Source of the DNA: Hyphomicrobiales bacterium
Lineage (GTDB): Bacteria > Pseudomonadota > Alphaproteobacteria > Rhizobiales > Aestuariivirgaceae
Direction: 5' to 3'
Length of the DNA stretch: 64,000 bases
NCBI GenBank assembly: GCA_026990765.1
Contig: JALXCV010000026.1
Coordinates: 16,224 to 80,223, forward strand
Each line of letters begins with the position of its first letter. Position 1 is the first letter of the stretch. The notes under the pieces were generated by a model. That model saw only the letters and a program-made list of their open reading frames with translations, had not been told where the DNA came from and did not search any database. Positions 20,626-30,425 of this stretch are shown here, in pieces. A program made the translations under genes and the position numbers.

Positions 20626-21039
20626 ATGACTAATACTGTGAGCCTGCATCAGGCGCTGATATATGTGATGGTTACCATGACTGCAGTGGATGCAAAAATT
20701 GGTGACCGTGAGCTTAAACGTATAGGAAGGCTGGTACAGACTATGCCGGTATTTGACGGGTTTGATGTCGGCAGGCTTACCCATGTTTCTCAAGAATGCG
20801 GAGAAATGCTGCAGGTGGATGGCGGGCTTGAGGCCGTGCTTGGGCTGATCAGTGAAGCTGTACCGCCACATCTGAAGGAAACAGCTTATGCAATCGGTGT
20901 TGAAATTGCAGTATCTGATCTTAATATTGCGGCTGAAGAAATCAGGTTTCTGGCCAGATTGCGCGATGCGCTCGGGCTGGACAAGCTGACAACAGCTGCA
21001 ATTGAGCGTGGTGCAACTGCACGCTATCAGTCAGTTTAA
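20626..21039 (+). CDS. TerB-like tellurite resistance family protein
   Basis: MVTMTAVDAKIGDRELKRIGRLVQTMPVF; VEIAVSDLNIAAEEIRFLARLRDALGLD TerB fold. Confidence 0.75.
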   Translation: MTNTVSLHQALIYVMVTMTAVDAKIGDRELKRIGRLVQTMPVFDGFDVGRLTHVSQECGEMLQVDGGLEAVLGLISEAVPPHLKETAYAIGVEIAVSDLNIAAEEIRFLARLRDALGLDKLTTAAIERGATARYQSV

Positions 21040-21064
21040 CCACTTAATTCTTACAAGTATCCAT

Positions 21065-21973
21065 TTAATCCTTATAAGTACTCATCGGAAAGAATTGCCG
21101 GTATACGCGCTCAAACCTGCCCGATGCCTGCATACGGTCAAGTCCGTAGTCCAGATATTCCCGCATCCTTGTATTGCCACGTGCGACAGCAAAGGCAAGT
21201 GGCGGGCTGAACCTTTCAGGATCAATGAATCCGTCACCGATGAACTGGCAGCAATCGTGGGACTTGTCTGATTTCAACCAGAACATGATCTTAAGCGCAT
21301 CGCCAAAAAATACATCAATGGCGCTGGTTCGTAGCGCTTCATAGGCGGCGGCAGGCTGTTTGAACTGGCGCAGCTTGCTGCGTGCAAACATGGTTTTGAG
21401 ATAATCTGCGTGGGCACTATCAGCTATTACGCCCAAACGTTTGCCGGAAAAGTTCTTGATGTCAGCATTGGTGAAATTATCATTGCGGCGAACAACAAAC
21501 CTGGCCATTGGCCGGTAATATGGCCGGGTGAAATCCAGTTTTTCCAGATTGAGGTCATTTATCTGCAATCCTGCAATAGCTGCATCTGCTTCACCTGCAA
21601 TCAGAGCCTTACTGATCTGGCTGAACGGCTTGATGATGAACTGACATTTGGCCCGCAAGATTTTGCATACCCCGTCAGCTACAGCAATATCGAAACCGGT
21701 AAGCTTGTTACTGGTATCGCGGTAAGAAAACGGGGGAAAGTCATCTGAAGTCAAGAACCGGATGGAACGGACCTCATTCAAGGCAGGTTCTGCAGCTGAC
21801 TGGTTGATAAAGCGAAATTTGGGAACAATAAAGTTTTTGCCGCTGTCGGCAAATGCCCGATGGGAAATAGCTGTGCTGGTATTTACCAAAACAACAACAA
21901 CCACAGATAGAACCATGACCCTGATTATGCAACTATAACTATTTTTTAGTGTCGAATAGTTTTTATTTTTCAT
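21065..21973 (-). CDS. Transporter substrate-binding protein (SBP family 3)
   Basis: IRFLTSDDFPPFSYRDTSNKLTGFDIAVADGVCKILRAKCQFI with signal peptide. Confidence 0.88.
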   Translation of the reverse strand: MKNKNYSTLKNSYSCIIRVMVLSVVVVVLVNTSTAISHRAFADSGKNFIVPKFRFINQSAAEPALNEVRSIRFLTSDDFPPFSYRDTSNKLTGFDIAVADGVCKILRAKCQFIIKPFSQISKALIAGEADAAIAGLQINDLNLEKLDFTRPYYRPMARFVVRRNDNFTNADIKNFSGKRLGVIADSAHADYLKTMFARSKLRQFKQPAAAYEALRTSAIDVFFGDALKIMFWLKSDKSHDCCQFIGDGFIDPERFSPPLAFAVARGNTRMREYLDYGLDRMQASGRFERVYRQFFPMSTYKD

Positions 21974-22043
21974 ATTATGCTTTTATATTTCTTGTTTTTG
22001 TGTTTTATTTCCGTAACGGAGTTTGGGGGTGTAAAATAACTGG

Positions 22044-23723
22044 ATGAATATTGGTGGTGAACCTTATATTATACGGAAAACCGGCCATCCATTTTTTGCC
22101 ACCCGCGATGAGCTTGTAAATGCGTGTCGCAATCTGAGCGACCGTCAGGCAAAACAGGCAATGCGAACCCGGATTATGCCATTTATTATCATGCCTGGCA
22201 AAATTTACTATGTAACGGCTGGCCAGAATGCTCGAAACATGGCAAACCGGCTCGGATTGGAAGTAGTGGCCATTGCCAGACAAGATGACATGGTATTTGC
22301 GTTCCAAAAGGTCTTTTCCCGTCAGATTTTGTATAATTCCCGATTCCATTTAAGGAACACCATTCCCGCCTATAGTGCTGCCAGACGCATCACAGCAATC
22401 CAGACCATAATTTTTAGCGTTTTGCTGAGTCTGGTCTCTTATCTGTGGTGGTCAAGCCCTGATCTGGTCATGATTGCCTTTTCAATTGGCTTTTCATTGA
22501 TATTCCTGAGTGTTACTGCAATCAGGATCTCCTCTGTAATTGCTGATAATCAGCAAAAATCCGCACCCGTAATTGTTAATCGTCGTGGACCCTTACCTGT
22601 TTATACAATATTTGTTCCCCTGTTCAAGGAGGCAGGGATCATTGACCAGTTACTGGCCGGACTTGACCGCCTGAATTACCCAAAAGACCGGCTGGATATC
22701 AAACTGATACTGGAGGCAAGCGATCATCAGACCATTAACTGCCTGAGACAATACACTTTGCCGGATTATTATGAAATAATTATGGTGCCTGATGCCCTGC
22801 CACGTACCAAGCCCAAGGCCATGAATTACGCCCTGCCATTTGCCAAAGGCAGTTATGCGGTGATTTATGATGCCGAAGACATTCCTCAACCTGACCAATT
22901 ACTGAAAGCACTTGACAAATTTGCGGCAAGCCCGCCTGAAATTGTCTGCCTGCAGGCAAGGCTTACATATTATAACGCCAATGAAAACTGGCTGACGCGT
23001 CAGTTCACCATTGAATATGCAGTATTGTTTGACCTGTTACTACCCATGCTTGCATCCCAACATGCACCCCTGCCGCTTGGTGGAACCTCCAATCATTTCA
23101 GAATGGAAGCATTGCGGCAATTGGGCGGATGGGATCCGTTTAATGTTACCGAAGATGCTGATCTTGGCATGCGGCTGGCGCGATTTGGATGGCGGGCCGC
23201 CATGCTTGAATCAGATACATTCGAGGAAGCTGCCAATTCAGGCAGAAACTGGATGATGCAACGCGCCAGATGGCTAAAGGGGTGGATGCAGACATGGTTG
23301 GTGCATATGCGGAACCCTGTCAGAACCGCCAGGGAAATGGATCTGATGGACTTCATGTTTTTTCAGATACTGGTTGCCGGTATCGTGGTTTCAACTCTCA
23401 GCCATCCCCTGTTTCTGATCGCTACAATAATTGCCATTATTAATGGCACCATGTTGTCATTTAATGGCGTGTTCATCAATAATCTGGTTTCAGCTTCTGG
23501 GGTGATCGTATTTATATCAGGATATGCAGTGATGATATGGGCCGGATTCCGGGCGGTCAAAATTCGCAGATTGTCAGTTTTGCGCTGGCAGGTGCTTTAT
23601 ATGCCAGTATACTGGCTGTTAATGTCAGTTGCCGGATGGCTGGCCTTATGGCAGTTTATCAGCAGCCCGTTCCACTGGAACAAAACCCGGCATGGGCTGT
23701 CACGTATAAGGCCCCGGCGCTAA
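22044..23723 (+). CDS. Glycosyltransferase family 2 membrane protein
   Basis: YTIFVPLFKEAGIIDQLLAGLDRLNYP; VIYDAEDIPQPDQL; TEDADLGMRL; QRARWLKGWMQT. Confidence 0.9.
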   Translation: MNIGGEPYIIRKTGHPFFATRDELVNACRNLSDRQAKQAMRTRIMPFIIMPGKIYYVTAGQNARNMANRLGLEVVAIARQDDMVFAFQKVFSRQILYNSRFHLRNTIPAYSAARRITAIQTIIFSVLLSLVSYLWWSSPDLVMIAFSIGFSLIFLSVTAIRISSVIADNQQKSAPVIVNRRGPLPVYTIFVPLFKEAGIIDQLLAGLDRLNYPKDRLDIKLILEASDHQTINCLRQYTLPDYYEIIMVPDALPRTKPKAMNYALPFAKGSYAVIYDAEDIPQPDQLLKALDKFAASPPEIVCLQARLTYYNANENWLTRQFTIEYAVLFDLLLPMLASQHAPLPLGGTSNHFRMEALRQLGGWDPFNVTEDADLGMRLARFGWRAAMLESDTFEEAANSGRNWMMQRARWLKGWMQTWLVHMRNPVRTAREMDLMDFMFFQILVAGIVVSTLSHPLFLIATIIAIINGTMLSFNGVFINNLVSASGVIVFISGYAVMIWAGFRAVKIRRLSVLRWQVLYMPVYWLLMSVAGWLALWQFISSPFHWNKTRHGLSRIRPRR

Positions 23724-23733
23724 TAGCTTTACT

Positions 23734-24177
23734 TCAACTGGTTGCCTTGAAATCAACTTCGCCGGCCCGTACTTTCTGGCAATAGGTGCGGTCATCGGGG
23801 TTTTCAACTGCGGTTACCATGGACCGGGTAAACTCGTTCAATTCTTCATCGCTGATCACATCCATGATCTTTCCCAAAAGATCCGGCCTTACATGAGCGC
23901 TGGTATAGCTGCCATCTTTCAGTTCCAGCATGATCGTGGCCATACGGTAATTATTCTCATCAGTTTCATTTTCAGCAAAGAAAATCTCCTGATTCATAAG
24001 CATCAGCCGGTCATACTCAGCCTCAATGATTTCAACCATATCATCTGCCGTATCTTCACTGATCAGGGCTTCAAACATTCCATTATCAGCTTTTGTCTGA
24101 AAGACTATTTTGTTGTTCTGTAAAAAATCACAAAAAAGATTAAACGGCTTTTCATGAAAAAGAATATATTCAAGCAT
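23734..24177 (-). CDS. Hypothetical acidic protein
   Basis: ORF 23734-24243, likely ATG 24177 (MLEYILFHEKPFNLF); no recognised domain. Confidence 0.6.
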   Translation of the reverse strand: MLEYILFHEKPFNLFCDFLQNNKIVFQTKADNGMFEALISEDTADDMVEIIEAEYDRLMLMNQEIFFAENETDENNYRMATIMLELKDGSYTSAHVRPDLLGKIMDVISDEELNEFTRSMVTAVENPDDRTYCQKVRAGEVDFKATS

Positions 24178-24325
24178 CGGGAATTCCAGCCATGGGATAA
24201 TATTAACGGTCACAAAACCGTGAGGGATATTGTATTGGATCAATTTATCAAATTTGATATTGCCAACAGCTTCAATATAGCTGATTTTCAGACTAAATCA
24301 AAAATACGCGAAAGACCGAAGCTTC

Positions 24326-25324
24326 ATGAACCAGATAACCAGACATTTAAGAGGCAGCAGGAATGCTTTCAAGGCAGGCAAGTTCAATAATCCGCTATTA
24401 ACCGCCAAGGGAGAAGAACGGGCCGAGGTCAGGCTCGAAAGTCTGGATACATTATGGATCAATACCGGAACCTTGTGCAATATCACCTGCAAGAACTGTT
24501 ACATTGATTCATCGCCAAAAAATAATGATCTGGTTTATTTTCCCCTTGCTGAACTGGTAAAGCTGCTTGATGAAATTGCGATCATGAAAACCGGCACCCG
24601 TGAGATCGGGTTTACCGGGGGTGAACCATTCATGAATCCGCAAATGCCGAAAATGATGCGACTGGCACTGGAACGCGGATTTGAGGTGCTGGTCCTGACC
24701 AATGCCATGCAGCCCATGCAGCGCAAAAAAACCAGGGCTGAACTGATCGCTCTTAAAGATGAGTTTGGCGACAGGCTGACTTTGAGAATATCTCTTGATC
24801 ATTATACCAGGCAGTTGCATGAGCGCGAACGCGGGGCTGGCAGCTGGGATATTACGGTTGAGGGTATTGACTGGCTGGCGGGAAATGGCTTTTCCATCGC
24901 CATTGCCGGGCGCACCTGCTGGGGAGAGGATGAATTGAGCGAAAGGGTTGGGTATGAAAAGCTGATGCAGGAAAAACACTGGCCTATTGACTGCTCCAAT
25001 CCGGCCCAGCTTTCATTATTTCCAGAAATGGACTTGCAGGTCGAGGTTCCCGAGATCACTACTGCCTGCTGGGAAATTCTGGGCAAACATCCAAGTGATG
25101 TCATGTGCGCCACCAGCCGCATGGTAGTGTTGCGCAAGGGCAGGGAGCGCCCTGCCATTTTGCCATGTACACTGATTGCCTATGATGAGAAGTTTGAAAT
25201 GGGAGATTGCCTTGCCGATGCCATGAAAAAAGATGGTGGTAATTTTTCCCGCGGTGCGGTTAAACTGAACCATCCACACTGCTCAAAATTTTGTGTTTTG
25301 GGTGGAGGCAGTTGTTCAGTTTAA
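24326..25324 (+). CDS. Radical SAM protein with C-terminal Cys motif
   Basis: NTGTLCNITCKNCYIDSSP (CxxxCxxC), GFTGGEPFMNPQM; C-terminal CSKFCVLGGGSC. Confidence 0.9.
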   Translation: MNQITRHLRGSRNAFKAGKFNNPLLTAKGEERAEVRLESLDTLWINTGTLCNITCKNCYIDSSPKNNDLVYFPLAELVKLLDEIAIMKTGTREIGFTGGEPFMNPQMPKMMRLALERGFEVLVLTNAMQPMQRKKTRAELIALKDEFGDRLTLRISLDHYTRQLHERERGAGSWDITVEGIDWLAGNGFSIAIAGRTCWGEDELSERVGYEKLMQEKHWPIDCSNPAQLSLFPEMDLQVEVPEITTACWEILGKHPSDVMCATSRMVVLRKGRERPAILPCTLIAYDEKFEMGDCLADAMKKDGGNFSRGAVKLNHPHCSKFCVLGGGSCSV

Positions 25325-25423
25325 TAATTGGCTAACCTCAATAAACAACCCGTCAGTTGCAGATTGAAATATAGCGCATAGTGTGGCAATAGTCATACAA
25401 ACAATATTATATCGGGCGGAAGA

Positions 25424-26368
25424 TTGTCTCACCACAATAATAAATCTCTGGGTATTGCCAGCGTTCTGATTGGTGTCAGTGCAATGTCATTGATGGATGC
25501 TGTGGTCAAATGGTTGTCAGCAGACTATCCATTGCATGAAATTGTAATGTTCCGCTCAGTACTGGCCCTGTTTTTAACCCTGATCATCATTCATTTTGAA
25601 GGCGGTATCAGGATGTTGCTGACCGGGCAGCCGGGCATGCACATAATCCGTGGATTGATGGTTGCTGTTGCCAATATGACATTTTACCTGGCTTTGGCTG
25701 TCATGCCGATTGCCGAGGCAACGGCGCTGTTCTTCATTGCTCCCTTACTGATTACCGGCCTGTCAGTACCGTTCCTTGGCGAAACTGTCGGCTGGAGGCG
25801 CTGGCTGGCAATCATCATGGGCTTTGTCGGTGTACTGGTGATGATGGGGGTTGGCACCGGCATTATCAAATTTGTGGCTATCTTGCCGCTGATTGCAGCA
25901 CTTGCCTATGCGGGAACCCAATTAATGGCTCGCAAAATCGGTATCATGGACAAGGCTTCGGTAATGTCCTTTTACATTACCATCACTTTCATAATCATAT
26001 CTGCCGGTTTTGGAATAATTGCCGGTGATGGCAAATTTGCCGATCAGGAAAGTGCATCACTGATATTCCTGTTCAGAGCCTGGATATGGCCTGATACTCA
26101 AGGCATGTTGCTGATGATAGCTGCCGGGGTGCTGGTGACTATTGTGGGTTATGCCTTGTCGCAAGCCTATCGGGTTACCGAAGCCAATATAATTGCACCA
26201 TTTGAATATATTGCCCTGCCCCTGTCAGTTATCTGGGGTCTGCTTATATGGAGCGAAGTTCCAGATACACGTTCAGCAATCGGCATAATCATGATCTTCA
26301 TATCCGGGCTTTATGTCTATATCCGCGAACAAAGACTTACAAAAGCTGATCATGCTTCAAACGGGTGA
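25424..26368 (+). CDS. DMT (EamA) family transporter
   Basis: Ten hydrophobic segments; SVLIGVSAMSLMDAVVKWLS..., GxxVxxGxxLxxxR-type EamA repeats. Confidence 0.88.
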   Translation: MSHHNNKSLGIASVLIGVSAMSLMDAVVKWLSADYPLHEIVMFRSVLALFLTLIIIHFEGGIRMLLTGQPGMHIIRGLMVAVANMTFYLALAVMPIAEATALFFIAPLLITGLSVPFLGETVGWRRWLAIIMGFVGVLVMMGVGTGIIKFVAILPLIAALAYAGTQLMARKIGIMDKASVMSFYITITFIIISAGFGIIAGDGKFADQESASLIFLFRAWIWPDTQGMLLMIAAGVLVTIVGYALSQAYRVTEANIIAPFEYIALPLSVIWGLLIWSEVPDTRSAIGIIMIFISGLYVYIREQRLTKADHASNG

Positions 26369-27462
26369 AAATGCTTGGACAGTTTCAGACCCTGTTTTTG
26401 ATAATTTGAGCCAATGCCCTGACCATAAACAAGTTCAGGTGGTTCGGTCAGTGGTTCATAAACAAGCCTGCCTATAACCTGACCATCTTCCAGAATAAAC
26501 GGTACTTCATGAGAGCGCACTTCAAGTACTGCGCGCGCGCCGGTGCCACCGCCTGACGCATCTCCAAAACCTGGATCAAAAAACCCGGCATAATGTACGC
26601 GAAATTCACCAACCAGCGGATTGAACGGCACCATTTCAGCTGCATGGGTGGGAGGCACCCTGACAGCTTCCTTGGAAGCCAGAATATAAAACTGATCAGG
26701 ATCCAGCACCAGATCACCGCGTTGCCAGATCGGTTCCCAGAAATCACGTGGATCAAGGGCTGCTTTTTTATCGACATCCACCAAACCAGCATGGCGCCTG
26801 GCTCTGAAACCAATTGGCTGATCAGGTTCAATCGAGGTTATATCAACGCTGAGGGCCAGACCATTGTCAATATTGGCCACACCGTGCGAAATCAGAGGTG
26901 CCTGTTCATGCAGCTCAATGATGGTTGCATCGCTCGGGGCTATTGATCCGCACCGGAAGCGCATTTGCGAAAGCCGCGACCCGGTACGGGCCAGAATGGT
27001 GAAGGTGCGCGGTGAAATTTCCACATAGAGCGGGCCTTGATAACCAGCTGGCACCTTGTCGAACTCGCGGGCATTGTCACATATCACCCGGGTGAATATA
27101 TCAAGACGCCCGGTAGAACTTTTGGGATTGGCAGCAGCTGAAATATCTGTCGGCAGTTTCAAGTGTTCAAGCAGCGGGACAATATAAACGCAACCGGTTT
27201 CCAGCACCGCCCCCTCAACCAGAGATATTTCATGCAGGGACAAATCTTCCAGCCGGTCAGCAACAGTATTATCCGGTCCCGGCAGGAAAGAAGCACGCAC
27301 CCGGTAGGCCTTGTTGCCAAGTCTTAGATCAAGACTGGCCGGCTGTATCTGGTCGGCATCCAGTTCAGTTTCGCAATTAAGCAGCCCTTCATCAAAAAAC
27401 CGGCGCAGCATATGGGCGGGCAGAATACCGGGGCAACTGGTATCAGTTTGTTGCTGGTTCAT
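26350..27462 (-). CDS. dcd: 2'-deoxycytidine 5'-triphosphate deaminase (long form)
   Basis: QPASLDLRLGNKAYRVRASFLPG; AANPKSSTGRLDIFTRVI; HYAGFFDPGFG; start ATG 27462. Confidence 0.9.
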   Translation of the reverse strand: MNQQQTDTSCPGILPAHMLRRFFDEGLLNCETELDADQIQPASLDLRLGNKAYRVRASFLPGPDNTVADRLEDLSLHEISLVEGAVLETGCVYIVPLLEHLKLPTDISAAANPKSSTGRLDIFTRVICDNAREFDKVPAGYQGPLYVEISPRTFTILARTGSRLSQMRFRCGSIAPSDATIIELHEQAPLISHGVANIDNGLALSVDITSIEPDQPIGFRARRHAGLVDVDKKAALDPRDFWEPIWQRGDLVLDPDQFYILASKEAVRVPPTHAAEMVPFNPLVGEFRVHYAGFFDPGFGDASGGGTGARAVLEVRSHEVPFILEDGQVIGRLVYEPLTEPPELVYGQGIGSNYQKQGLKLSKHFHPFEA

Positions 27463-27643
27463 TGCTGAAGGTTTCCTTCTGGTGAAATCATGGGGTGTAA
27501 AGCCTGGGTTTTTCTTCCATAACAGGATGAATATAACAAGTGAAAAGCATTTGTCAGCAGGTTTATCATCTGTTTCACATATCAATGCGGCAAGAACAGC
27601 CTGCAGCATATGCTGCGCAATACAGGTTTAACCGCAACAGGAA

Positions 27644-28054
27644 ATGGTCTATGGATTGATCATGTATGAATCTACCACACGCAATATCCGGGTAATTGTG
27701 AAACCGCAATATCTGGAAGAACAGTCAAAGCCTGATGAAAATTACTTTGTCTGGGCCTACAGGGTAATAATTGAGAATAATGGCGATGAAACCGTCAAGC
27801 TGAACAGGCGCTACTGGGAAATTACTGACAGTGCCGGGCGAGTGCAGGAGGTGCGAGGGGCCGGGGTTGTTGGCGAACAACCAAGATTGAAACCGGGGGA
27901 AAGTTTTGAATATACATCAGGTGCACCACTTGCTACTGCTTCCGGGTTCATGTCCGGTTGCTACTACATGCAAAATGCAGATGGTGAGGAGTTTGATGTG
28001 CAAATCCCCGGCTTTGCCCTTGACCAGCCGCATAGCAACAAGGCATTGCACTAG
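27644..28054 (+). CDS. apaG: ApaG protein
   Basis: NIRVIVKPQYLEEQSKPDENYFVWAYRVIIENNGDETVKLNRRYWEITDSAGRVQEVRGAGVVGEQP. Confidence 0.95.
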   Translation: MVYGLIMYESTTRNIRVIVKPQYLEEQSKPDENYFVWAYRVIIENNGDETVKLNRRYWEITDSAGRVQEVRGAGVVGEQPRLKPGESFEYTSGAPLATASGFMSGCYYMQNADGEEFDVQIPGFALDQPHSNKALH

Positions 28055-28150
28055 CATTAAGGTCACAGTGTCGAGTATCATATTGTAAAAATACTTAAAT
28101 ATTATGTTCAGCACCAACCTGAAGCTGGCATAAAAAATGGAAAATAATAA

Positions 28151-29311
28151 ATGTCTGAAACTCATTTTACCAGTATCGACATGCTGGCAAAGCTGGTTGC
28201 CTTTGATACTACCAGCCGCAATTCAAACCTGCCACTGATTGAATTTGTGCAGAACTACCTTGAAGGTTTTGGTATTGATTCAATCCTGATAGATTATGAA
28301 GCCGGTAAAAAAACCAATCTTTATGCCACGATCGGACCGGACAAAGCCGGTGGCATCGTGCTGTCTGGACATACTGATGTCGTGCCGGTTGACGGGCAGG
28401 ACTGGAGCAGCGATCCTTTCAGTCTGGAAGAAAGGGACGGTCTGTTATACGGGCGCGGCTCGGCTGACATGAAAGGCTTTATTGCTGTCATTCTGGCCAT
28501 GGTGCCACAATTTCTGGCAAAGCCACTGAAAACTCCGGTTCATTTTGCTTTTTCATGCGATGAGGAAGTTGGCTGCAACGGGGTTCGCCCGATGATTGAC
28601 CACATCAAGCAGCATTTACCAAAACCATCAGCAGTTCTGGTCGGCGAGCCAACATCCATGCGGGTGGTAAATGCCCACAAGAGCGCCACCAGGTTTGAAA
28701 CTGTCGTAAACGGTCATGAGGCACATTCCAGCTGTTCACATCTTGGAGTCAATGCAATCCTCACTGCCGGCCAGCTATTAGGTGAAATTGGCCGTATGTC
28801 AGAAGAATATCAGGCAATAGGTGATGTATCAGGCAGGTTTGATCCTGGATATACATCTTTCAATATCGGGGAAATCAAGGGCGGTACGGCAGGCAATATT
28901 ATCCCTGGTCGATGCGCATTTGACTGGGAGACCCGGACCCTGCCTGAACACAAGACCGCCGATATAAAGGCAAGATTTAACCGCTTTGCCGACAGTCTGA
29001 CACCAAAGATGAAGGCTGTCAGTCCTGATGCCGGAATTGAGACCATTGAAGTCAATTCAATCCCGTCACTTATGCCGGAAACTGACTCGCCAGCTGAAAT
29101 TCTTGCCATGCACCTTGCCCAGGCAAATGGCAGTGAAGCTGTTTCATATGGTACTGAAGCCGGTCTGTTTCAGCAGGCAGGCATGCCGGCAGTTGTGTGT
29201 GGTCCCGGTAATATTGAACAGGCTCACAAATCCGATGAGTTTGTTGCAATAAGTGAGCTGGACAAATGTGAAACATTCATCCAGCGGCTCATAGATCACT
29301 GCAAGGCATAA
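28151..29311 (+). CDS. argE: Acetylornithine deacetylase ArgE
   Basis: M20 peptidase: VLSGHTDVVPVDGQDW, LYGRGSADMKGFIAV, CDEEVGCNGVRPMI. Confidence 0.92.
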   Translation: MSETHFTSIDMLAKLVAFDTTSRNSNLPLIEFVQNYLEGFGIDSILIDYEAGKKTNLYATIGPDKAGGIVLSGHTDVVPVDGQDWSSDPFSLEERDGLLYGRGSADMKGFIAVILAMVPQFLAKPLKTPVHFAFSCDEEVGCNGVRPMIDHIKQHLPKPSAVLVGEPTSMRVVNAHKSATRFETVVNGHEAHSSCSHLGVNAILTAGQLLGEIGRMSEEYQAIGDVSGRFDPGYTSFNIGEIKGGTAGNIIPGRCAFDWETRTLPEHKTADIKARFNRFADSLTPKMKAVSPDAGIETIEVNSIPSLMPETDSPAEILAMHLAQANGSEAVSYGTEAGLFQQAGMPAVVCGPGNIEQAHKSDEFVAISELDKCETFIQRLIDHCKA

Positions 29312-29416
29312 GCTGGCATCTGTAGCGTTAAGTTGAATTCACTTTGCTGATATGAACGGCCTTGCCTTGCATGACCTGCCTCATATCTGCAAGTGAAAGC
29401 TTGAATCCATTCAAAT
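29312..29416 (-). repeat. 105-bp dispersed intergenic repeat, copy B
   Basis: Reverse complement matches 4461-4565 without gaps (12 mismatches). Confidence 0.85.
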
Positions 29417-29426
29417 ATAACAGGCG

Positions 29427-30401
29427 CTATGGTGTAGCCTTGATGTCCATGACCTGAATTGCTGCCGGGCCAAGCAATACGATAAAAATTACCGGCAGGA
29501 AGAACAATACCATCGGAACTGTCAGTTTGGGCGGCAGCGCAGCGGCCTTTTTTTCAGCCAGCATCATCCGCATGTCGCGGTTTTCCTGAGCCAGAACCCG
29601 CAAGGCATTACCAACTGGAGTACCATAACGCTCTGACTGGATAAGACTGGTGGTAACCGACTTGACCGATTCAAGACCGGTACGCTTGCCCAGATTGTCA
29701 AATGCCTTGATGCGATCGCCAAGATAGGAAAGTTCAGCATTGGTCAAGGTCAGTTCCTCGGCCAATGGTACTGATTGCGCACCAATTTCAAGGGCAACCC
29801 GTTTGAACGCAGCCTCAATTGACATGCCTGATTCAACACAGATCAGCAACAGGTCAAGCGCATCGGCCCATGCACCCTGAATAGATTGCTGGCGCCTCGA
29901 TACCATATTTTTAAGAAACAGGTTTGGCAGATAGAACCCGGCAATAACCCCGAACATCATTGCTGTGAGACGCATGGGAGGTGCTACCGAATCAGCAAAA
30001 ACCGTTGATGAATAGATGAATACAATTGCACCGGCCACCAATGGAGCAATCAGGCGAATGGCCAGAAAGGTTACCAGATGTTTTTCTGATCGCAATCCCG
30101 CCTCACGCAGTCTTTTACGCGATGCTTCTGCTTCAAACAGTTTGCGCAGGTTAAGGGTTTCCACAATCTGGGCAACTGTTCCCTTGGGACGCTCACGCAG
30201 GCGGCTGGTTTGTTGCAGATCAGCAGTGCGACCGGCACGCATTCTCTGGCGCTCATTGGAAACAGATTTCATTCTGGCTCGCAACTTGTCGCCCTGCATG
30301 ATAGGAGCAGCCAAGGTCAAAATTGTAACAAACACAGAAATTGCCACAAGCAAGGTTACTGCATTTCTCAGTTCCAGAAGTTGGGCCAGTTGATCTATCA
30401 T
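29427..30401 (-). CDS. tadC: Tad pilus assembly protein TadC
   Basis: T2SS F domain; WADALDLLLICVESGMSIEAAFKRVA; follows tadB. Confidence 0.93.
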   Translation of the reverse strand: MIDQLAQLLELRNAVTLLVAISVFVTILTLAAPIMQGDKLRARMKSVSNERQRMRAGRTADLQQTSRLRERPKGTVAQIVETLNLRKLFEAEASRKRLREAGLRSEKHLVTFLAIRLIAPLVAGAIVFIYSSTVFADSVAPPMRLTAMMFGVIAGFYLPNLFLKNMVSRRQQSIQGAWADALDLLLICVESGMSIEAAFKRVALEIGAQSVPLAEELTLTNAELSYLGDRIKAFDNLGKRTGLESVKSVTTSLIQSERYGTPVGNALRVLAQENRDMRMMLAEKKAAALPPKLTVPMVLFFLPVIFIVLLGPAAIQVMDIKATP

Positions 30402-30425
30402 TTAACTTTACAGCCTGTTTTAGAA

